The translations under genes and the position numbers were made by a program. Shown here piece after piece: positions 55,255-64,000 of a stretch of 64,000 bases of DNA (the first letter of the stretch is position 1; every line of letters begins with the position of its first letter). The stretch is from NCBI RefSeq assembly GCF_000003815.2, contig NC_049992.1:13183105-13247104 (forward strand), written 5' to 3'. Below the pieces are notes generated by a model. It made no database searches. It was not told the DNA's origin and was given only the letters and a program-made list of their open reading frames with translations. The stretch comes from Branchiostoma floridae. Lineage: Eukaryota > Chordata > Leptocardii > Amphioxiformes > Branchiostomatidae.

Positions 55255-58200
55255 TTAATGTTTCGTGCGTTACCCGCTCCAGGGGAAGATACGTCATGGT
55301 ATGATGTTGATAATTAATAAAGTTGTCCCGTAAATGCGTTATGGTTAGGCCATATTGATTTTATTATATTGATGACATCAGCGCGCGCACCAATTTCCGG
55401 CCGTTTCTAAAAGTAGTACTTTTGAACCATACTGTAAAACGCACAAAGCAGCTTCAAAATAAGCAAATATGTGTAGTGGAAAAAAAAATATCGGAAAACG
55501 TATACTACTGGCATAGAATATTCCAAGGTCAAATAAGATATGATAGAAAAGAATGAATAATCTATTGTTTGGTACACTACAAGTATATTCTGTGTGTCCA
55601 GTTATATGTTCAATCTTCCTGATCACTTAGACTTCATAACGAAGGCACATTTTTTTTCGTCAAACTTTTGTTTTAGTCCCATGCTCGCATCAGTTTTGGG
55701 GTTACCAGATGATGTCATCCATAAAATCAAATCAACATGGCCTTATGATTGTGATTTAACGATAGTAATGACAGCGGTTACATATGATTGTTGCTAGTAG
55801 ATTCTATTCTGTCACCATTTATGTCACTAATATTGTTACCTTCAATGATAAACAATGCCAATACAAACCATATTATGATATTCATTACAAGACCGACACC
55901 TTAGCAAGCAGACGTCAGGAGTAAAATCGTTTTCCAAGCTGGCCGTTTCTGTTGCAAACTGGCTCCCAACATCTGCTTGTACATTGTTAAGGCTACCCGG
56001 TCACAGACCTTCCAACAGACGGTAGAGCTCTAGACAGAAATATCAAGCGCAGTTAGATCTAGTTAAGCCGCTGATCCGAGAACTAAATTGGATTTAGCTA
56101 AATGAGGGAGGGGCAGACCGTGGTGGATTTGTCGAAATCGCAAAATATTACCGTAAGAATTTGGAGGAAAATTATCGCCAGAACAATGCAGAAAAAAATG
56201 ACGAAAGAAAACAAAAGTTCGTCGGTTTATTTGAGCTTCTTTTCCCTCAAATACGACCGACATGAAAAACGGTAAATCTCCTTTCATAGTACTCCACAAA
56301 AGTCCTGTATTTGCCAGTCTGTGATATCAGCTCCCCGCTCCGATCTGATGCATTGTCACGGGCACACTTACCGCGCACCGTGCGTTTAACGCTTTATTGG
56401 GTTTATAGCAAATTGCAAATCTCCTTTGTATACTTGAACTGCGTTATTGCGGCCTCGGCGGCGTATGGAGTGGCACAGACTGATGAAAACCTCCGATAGC
56501 GTTTCTTGCGATATGCCAAGATAGCAAGCTGTCTTTCATATGTGCAAAATTTCTTAATCACGAGTCTATGAGAGACTGAAAAATAACATACAGCAATAGA
56601 TGCAAGATTGTTGCTGATAAAGCCTCACGGAAAATGGATGACGCCTGCAAAAACGTTTTATTGTCGTATAGTAATATAGCAAGCCGTCTAGCTATTGCAT
56701 TTTTGAGATGTTAGAATCATAGAGTAAAACCGTAAGTTATGTAAGAAATTGTAAAGGCGTGAAAATTGTAGGAAAAATGGAAAGATGCGATCTTTTTTGG
56801 ATGAATATATTACTTGTGATTGATAATGCGGTTTGTACTCACGAAATATTCCGTGTGTTGATGTTGATTGATCTCATCGCTTTCGCTTGTGCGACATTAT
56901 TTCTCCCCTGTGCATGGAGGATGAATATGTAATGGCAAACTCAGCACGATGAATAGCGGAGATGAAAATGGAAAGGACTTGCCCTCGATCATATTGTAAG
57001 CATCGTTTCTTCTGGATTTTGTTTTCAGCTTTCAGCTCTTTTTCATGAGTCCAATAATTATATGTGGATGCCAAACGAATAAGTTCGGACAATGCGGATA
57101 ACTACGTATGTGTATTTCAAATATATAGCTCGTGTTCCGTCAATTACTTAAATTAGAGTCATATTTTTGTTTTGTTGAAAACACTTTGCATTGAAATGAT
57201 AAATATAGCCAGAACAGGTATGAACAGGAACAGGTGTTCTGTGAACACCGACCTTTTCTAAAACTTCACACATTTTTATTCAATAGAGAGACAATCTGTC
57301 AAGTACAATGTTGACGTGCTCAGGTTCAACGTGCAATTGTAAAAAACTCCCATGGCACATAGTGTCGTCATATTATTGTAATAGAATAGGACAATGACAA
57401 CAAGCGTCCTATTTTTTGCAAGACTTTGACATCAGGACCATCTTTATTTTGGCCTACGCGTGGCTAACATGAAAGTACAAATGTGTCAAATACCCGATAA
57501 CTCCGCCCGGGTGGATTCCAGAGTGATCGCCTCGCCCATCCGGATTTACTAAACAGAGGTTTCACCATCAACAAAACCATAACGACGTGACATGTCATCG
57601 ATACCTTTTACCACAAGGATGCATAACAGCAGTGTTTTTGGTATTGTCAAAGTTTGTAGATAAGAAATATCAAGACTGAAGTCTTTAAAGAGTCTTAAGA
57701 CCAATTAAGTGAGAAATTAGGTACATTTTCCATTGAAGGAATGGTACATGAAATGAACTTTAATGCAGTCAACCAACCCACAATACTCGAAAAACGCAGG
57801 AATGGCCGTCAATTTATATGCGTACACATCATCGGGATCTTTCGTCAGTAACGATTCATAACATTCCACACAAAACACAACATCGCTATACTACTAGGTG
57901 TGTATGGCTAAAGCCCCCCTCCCCTTTGTCTTGGCTTTCCTAACAAATCCGCCAACATCACGTCATCTGTATCCCGACTGGAAATGGAATTTTCAGAGTG
58001 TTAGGTTGGGACCGGATCGGGCTAGCACTTCCGGAGACAAGACGATATCGTTTTCCACATGCTTAGCCACGACCAAATTATGACATGGATTTCAATTATG
58101 TCGGGCTCGTTGCAAAATCTTCACCTCTTTTTAACTCAGAATTTGGTCCTTTTGTCTTCGGAAGCGTTTGTCCTTGGGTTTACGATATGACCTCCAGGGT

Positions 58201-61029
58201 TAGGTTTACGTTTATATCGGCATCTTTGTCATCATTAGTGCCGTCAATCTACATTAAGACTAACATTATGAGGGGTAATTTCTACCAGGAAAATTGCCTC
58301 AAGTTACGTGTAGATACAGTAAACATAATTGTTTCTAATCGTCGATATGCGTTGAAATTATGATGGCGTTTCCTTACCTAACAGATTTGCCATTGTACGC
58401 ACTGTGACAGAGAGTTATGGGTGTGAAGGGGAACGCGCCAGACGATCGGCGTAGCACGTATTACCTGTGCTTGTAAAACTAATTAGAAATGGAAATCCGG
58501 GTCGGCGCATCGCTGCTTGATCTTACTGAAGACACGACTGGAAGTTGATATGTTCTCAGCCGTGTGATGGATTGCGATGCTTTTCGGATGTAAGACTGGC
58601 ATCTCAATGGAGTTACGAGAACATAATGGAATTGAAAATATCACTCAGATCTCTATATAAAAAACGGCTTGGCTGGTGTAGAGTGAATATGTGCGCTGTT
58701 GTAGAAATGCAGCGGTTAGTGGGGAAGAGATTAGACTCCACTGGCAGTGTTAAAAATAGAAAAGAGGAACGGTGTGACGAATGCTTTGGAAAGAATAGGA
58801 GAAAAATGTCTGACATAAACACAAGAATGAAGAGCGTTGGTCGGATCGCTATATAACCAGCAGCATAGCCGTGCGTGTGTGATAGTCAATTGAAGTGGAG
58901 TGAAGCCATCTAAAGTCACTGATTTTTCATAAGATGCTTCTAATCTTTCACCGTGCCCGCCTATCTTGTCAGAACGATACAACAACAGTAATGAAGACAA
59001 AACAGTGGTTTGTGTTAGTCTACGTTCTCCCGTCAAAAGGTGACGATTCTCGCTCCATCAATGTCTGAGTTCTTGGCCAACACGGCGAGTATCTTTGATG
59101 TCAGGCGTCGTGGTGTGCACACAAAGCAGGATGGTTAACAGTACAGAAGTCTGTACGGTATTTGTCTAGTTGCCTTCATTCAAGTTTTGGAACAGAAATA
59201 AATACTCTCTCCTACAAAACACCATGGGTAAAGAGACATGACGACAAAATGAGAAATGTGGACATGCATGTAGTAAAACAATAATAACCGTATGTTTTGT
59301 TTTATTGCCTTACGTTGAAAATGAATGAAACATGACGCTGTAAAATTAAGACGCATTCTCTGCCATCAATGCGTATGAAAAATGCACTACATCACAATCC
59401 ACAAAAGTATTATTATGATTTCATTATCTACACAACATTTCTGTTTGTTTTCCCTTTGTTTTGGAACTGTTAGATATCATACTAGTATTCTCACGACACA
59501 ATTATACACTTGACGACGTCATGAGCATTGGAAACTGTGCGTCGATACAGGCTTGCCTATCAGTTCACATAAGCCTTGTATTTATTTCTGTTGCTGTTCC
59601 GTTGGTGAACAAATGGGTCATCAGTTTTACTTCGGCGGGAGACGGTCATAAAAAAACGGAGATCGATAACTCAGGAGCGCGCTCAGTTTTAAGATCCTAA
59701 CCGGGTCAGATCAGATAACGGGATCAACAAGGTGTGTTAAGACCCTTGTTTAAGACAAACGACGCTTTACGGCTTATTCAAGAGTGAAGAAGCCGATTCA
59801 GCTTTCAAGACACGGCCAAGGAAATGAAAGTATAAATCTGGTAGGACGCAGTTCGCAAAATATACGATCCGGGATACATTTGTGTGCAAATGGCATTTCA
59901 TTCTCCGGGAGTATTGAAGATAGGGAACAGGGCCAAGTCAAGTATTGCACTGCTAATGTACTGGGAAGCACAGTGGCAGATTACCTATTGATTGTGACAT
60001 ATTTCGGACTTACAGAAGAAATCTTTAGGTACTTAACTATAACCAATCAGCATAGATCAAATGTAATTTAATTCTTCTGTCATATATAAAGCCCGATACA
60101 ACCTACGAGGTGCAATCTGGAATAGGTAACGTTACTTATATCGGGAACAAAGGATGAAACTGTTGGTAAAATGTTGACGTTGCTTTCTCGTCATCATTAG
60201 GTTTTTATATATTGGTGTGTTATGCCATCAGCGTTCTTCGTTGAGACGTCATCCTTCTGGCAACGGATGCAAAAAAGGAGGGCTTGCACGGAGTTGCCCA
60301 GCAACGACTTATACTAACTTTTAACAAAATATTTACACTTACAATGAATTGATATTGAATAGGAACGCCAAGTAAACGAATTGCTAAGTTCGAGAAGCCA
60401 ATTTCGCCAAAAAAATGTGGCCAATTCACTTAGAAATACGGCCTACCTTACGAAAATGTCGGTACGTATGCCCCCAAAAGTATATGATTTCTTGTGGTTA
60501 ATACGAGATCCTATAACCTCGACCCTGTAGGTTGCTAAGAAAAGAAAAAACTTGAAGCTGAATTATATACCAGATGAGTAAGCCGACCATAGGAGTTCAT
60601 TTCAGTACAACCGTAGATTGTAAACTGTATTCTCATGATGACTGGCATACTATTCAGTCTAATTACTAAGCTAATTTCTGCTATTTCTAGCAACCTATGG
60701 AGTTTGTAGTATGGAGTTTGGCAGGAACTAGTTTATTTCGTATGAGTTGTTCTGCTATGTCTCGATGATACGCTCGTGTCCTTTGTGGTCCTTTGATAGA
60801 CAACTCGTGATGTCAGTGTTTGAAATGGGGTTAGGGTCCATAACACGTTGTTGAGAAGTGCGTGTTACGGGTGTCTCAGCCTCTGCTGTGTTGACTGTTG
60901 TTGTTTGGAGAGCGGAGATCCGGGCGGGTTGATGGGGAGATCTGTAAATTTGCACACGGTTCGAGAAAACATCCTCTGTGTAGAACCAACACTGCAATGA
61001 TGTGGCGGTGATAAAACAATCTAACTTGA

Positions 61030-61178
61030 CTCTCCAAGCAGAGATTATGTTCCAGTTTTTAACCTCTTTTAATACGTTTTTCTCTGGCTTCCTTTTTTGC
61101 CAGGATTTCTTTTGGTCTGAACGAAAAAGTGTAAAAAGCCGCCAAAAACCAGCGGGAGCCTAACCTCTGCTTGGAGAG
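61030..61178. mobile_element. MITE, CTCTCCAAGCAGAG-end family, copy 2
   Basis: Perfect 14-bp inverted ends: ctctccaagcagag at 61030-61043 and ctctgcttggagag at 61165-61178. The 149-bp interior has no coding capacity. The ends match the element at 34843-35029. Confidence 0.85.
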
Positions 61179-62280
61179 TAGCCAAACTCGGAGTCATTGG
61201 CATCTTGAACACTTTCCAACGTCAACAGTACTACTGAGTGGTGAGTGCACAGAAAAAGAAACCTGCTATGGGGTTAAGAAACTCTGTCTGATGCAGAAGA
61301 AAGTCTGTAAATCTTTAACCATTTGCAAATCAAATATGAATGTTTCACACTGCTCAAGTGGTGACCTACAAAACTTCAACTTACCCTTTCAAAACTCTTA
61401 GATAAACACGGTCATTTCCATGTGTATCCTAAATTTTAACTTTTTAGAAAGTAACTTGTCAAACTATCAATTGCAGAAATCCCACTAATTGGAAAGAGAA
61501 TGTGTTTATTTATCTAAATCTACTAGCGGTTTTAAGCCAAACTGCAGCTTCCTTTCGTCGCCTCCGCACCATGTGCTCAATGTATTGTCACGTGATATAC
61601 AGTGGCCAACCAGCGAGCGGCATTGCGGCCTCACAGCTGGTGTGTGAAGAAGTGGTGTCGATTGAATCAACTCTCGGCGATTCTGGTGTATTTTATCGCC
61701 ACAAAAGCCACGATTTCGACCTCCAACTCTCCTTCAACCTTGAATGCTTCAGTCGGTAGGTCTGCCAGCTTCTCATCGGTTTTACATCGCGATCAGGCGC
61801 CAGAAAGCTTGCTACAGTGGCTGGATAATGCGAGTCTTTGTGTGCGTGTGTGTGGCCAAAAATCGGGATGTGTTTCAGTGTTGCATTTGTTTGCCTACAA
61901 ACTGCGCGTCTCAAAACTTACAATTTCTTCTCGACGTTTACCCTCTCCGTGATATCGTTAGTAACTCACGAAAACGACTAAGAATCTTTGTAAATGTCAG
62001 TTTTTTTTAGGTTCCTTGTCGTCTTTTGTGTTTGTTTTTTGAGCTATGCGGTACCAGAGGAAGTCACAGCGGTTTCCCCACAGGGCTCCTACTGTTGAGA
62101 ACCCGCTGAGTTTTCTCGTCACAAATTTTAGGTCACTTCCTAAATTTCAGAACACTCTTTGTTTTCCTTCGATCTGTCTTACACACATGTAGGAAACTCA
62201 AAAGGAAAACATCTCCAGTGTTCTTCATAATGATTTCTTTTTTCGGATCACGGAGAACAGTTTTATGAGTAGGACAAAGG

Positions 62281-62413
62281 NNNNNNNNNNNNNNNNNNNN
62301 NNNNNNNNNNNNNNNNNNNNNNNNNNNNNNNNNNNNNNNNNNNNNNNNNNNNNNNNNNNNNNNNNNNNNNNNNNNNNNNNNNNNNNNNNNNNNNNNNNNN
62401 NNNNNNNNNNNNN
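62281..62413. other. Assembly gap (133 N)
   Basis: Run of N. Confidence 0.99.
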
Positions 62414-63390
62414 AGTCTGTATATTGTCTTACCCTAGACTTTAGCTTACCTGTGCTCGCGTGTGTAAACTGCGCAGTAAACATATGCATTGAGCCCGCTG
62501 TCCATTTACAGGTAATTTCCTAATGCTTCTGGCCATTATGAGTCTGTAAGGCCGCCCTTCGCCCTTTGTTTGGTGAGAGCTGGTGATCGATAGGGGACTG
62601 TTCATTGTTAACCCCCTGTGTAAGGTTTCTTTCCACCCTTCAGCGGAAACACCGTCTTACTCAGGCGTGAACAATCCCAGTATTGTCTGAAAGGTTTTTT
62701 CACGGTCAAACTAACAATTCATAAGTGACCACCGGGTGATTTGTCCTTTGTTAAGTCTATTGTTTTAAGGTGATAATAGGTGTCAACAGGAGCCTGTCTT
62801 TGTTTTATATACCTGTCGGTAGGTCTTTTCTTCTGTCAACCACAGACTGTGCCAAATTCAGTTTTAGCTCAGGCTCTGCCAATTATGTCTGAGCTTTGCT
62901 AGGGAGCAACCGGATATTGCCCCTTTGAACAATGCCATGTATGTTGTAGGCAAACAAAATGCCTACTGTTGACTACATGGTCCTAGGGTTTTTATCTTCA
63001 TCAAGTATATCAGTAAATCATTACAGATGCAGTATAGCAAGAGCTCTTTGTCATTCTAACATCGGTGACAGTGATTGTAAAAGCCAACAAAAAGGGCTTT
63101 TTGTCTTGCCATTTCTTAACGTCAACTTTAAAGTGTTGTGATAGCTGCATCCTCAGGCGGATAGCTTGAACAGAGGATACAGTGATAAGGATGGCGGAGG
63201 TCACTGGTTGTTGTAGATGACAGAGTGGTGTGTCAAGCTTGCAGTCTTCTTCGGTTTCTGTACACTGGAGTTTTTATCTTAACCACAGGGAAATGTGAAT
63301 TCAATCAATCAATCCATCATTCAATGGATTTAAAAGACTTTGCTTTTCTACTTGGATCCTTGATTAACATATACGTTATATGCTATGTTT

Positions 63391-63545
63391 GAATTCAATC
63401 ACTACAACTGGAGAAGATTCAGAGATTATTTCTGAGATTATTTCTGAATGTTTTGAGTGACACTGAAGAAGAGTGATGGATGTCACTGTAATTTATTGTC
63501 CATAAGTAATCTCTGAATCTTATCCAGTTGTAGAAGTTGAATTGT
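63391..63545. repeat. Palindromic repeat, MITE-like
   Basis: Arms of about 40 bp: ttcaatcactacaactgg with agattcagagatta on the left; taatctctgaatct with ccagttgtagaagttgaa on the right. The loop contains gaagaagagtgatggatgtc. No target duplication is clear. Confidence 0.7.
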
Positions 63546-64000
63546 CTTTTAGGTAATGTTAACCTGGATGTGTATTAACCATCAATCATTCAATGTAACG
63601 TTACATGGATTTTAAATGTTTTGTCGACACCCTTTTGGGATATCATCTGGACTGTCCCCTACTCACTCAAGCTGGAAATACAGTACATGTAGTGGTGAGG
63701 AAATCCACCCCCCTCTCTCTGGGTGACTGGCACATGATTACAGGTTTTAGCCCCAGTTGTTCTGGCTAACACTCACTGTTCTAGCCAATTATTTTGGAAC
63801 AGGCTAACATTATACCTTCTCCCTGCATAATGTATATAACCCTACTTCAATGCCCAAGTAACAAGCCACCATGGTCATCACTTATTCATGCATTTTTGCA
63901 TTATCTGTGCTTGGGGAACAAGTGGCATTGATTGAGATCCATTACTGGGGCTGTACTGTTCCTGGAAGCATTGAACATTTTGTAATGGAGGATATAGAGG

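Larger units (their letters stand above)
53294..64000. other. 10.7-kb region with no supported gene
   Basis: Neither strand shows an exon with family features or good splice context; the longest open frames (up to about 126 codons, for example near 54701) have no recognisable composition. The region holds a two-copy tandem duplication (55024-55254), a MITE (61030-61178), a palindromic repeat (63391-63545) and a gap (62281-62413). It could be regulatory or intronic DNA of a gene outside the window. Confidence 0.5.

Noticed and set aside
62550-62850. Cluster of CTTTGTT-type (SOX/TCF-like) motifs
   Set aside because: Short motifs of this kind are common by chance in AT-rich DNA; no other support.

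Overview
This window looks like genomic DNA of a lancelet (amphioxus, Branchiostoma). It is intron-rich, holds expanded scavenger-receptor cysteine-rich (SRCR) genes, hyaluronidase genes of chordate type, tRNA-derived SINEs, several LINE families and many palindromic MITEs. The species cannot be fixed from sequence alone. Five runs of N (13418-13517, 32057-32405, 36796-36895, 39243-39588, 62281-62413) mark a draft assembly. All recognised genes lie on the + strand; I joined exons by hand from GT/AG sites and frame.

Region 1 to 39960 is a head-to-tail array of six modular genes for single-pass membrane proteins. A (1-6226, 5' end missing): SRCR, LDLa, SRCR, membrane anchor. C (7961-9333): signal peptide, part of an unnamed module, anchor. 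E (11184-16654): signal, PAN/Apple, LamG-like lectin domain, anchor. D (17610-21575): signal, two SRCR, full unnamed module, anchor. G (23029-35560, 19 exons, 1349 aa): signal, six SRCR, four LDLa, two CUB, anchor. F (37429-39960): signal, asparagine-rich N-glycosylation repeat, anchor. Almost every intron is phase 1, so domains are interchangeable cassettes. Genes A and E, with unrelated ectodomains, share a nearly identical membrane-anchor exon and its upstream intron. Most tails are proline-rich with PPxY (WW-domain ligand) motifs, three of them in the same PPxYxxA[LV] context. The array looks like a workshop of exon-shuffled surface receptors, probably for recognition or immunity; that role is inferred.

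Region 41320 to 42563 is a six-copy satellite of about 205 bp. Region 43742 to 53293 holds two tandem five-exon hyaluronidase (GH56) genes, each encoding 456 aa. The first keeps the family motifs. The second keeps the catalytic DWE motif but changes the Asp of the conserved FPDCYNY motif. Region 53294 to 64000 has no coding gene that I can support, only dispersed repeats, MITEs and a gap.

Mobile DNA is abundant. It includes two SINEs with perfect 13-bp target duplications, an internally deleted LINE, a minus-strand L1/Tx1-like LINE between unusually long direct repeats, three copies of a LINE 3' tail with a GCCC/GGGC hairpin, a 1.77-kb foldback DNA transposon with tandem repeats inside its inverted ends, and several short MITEs.
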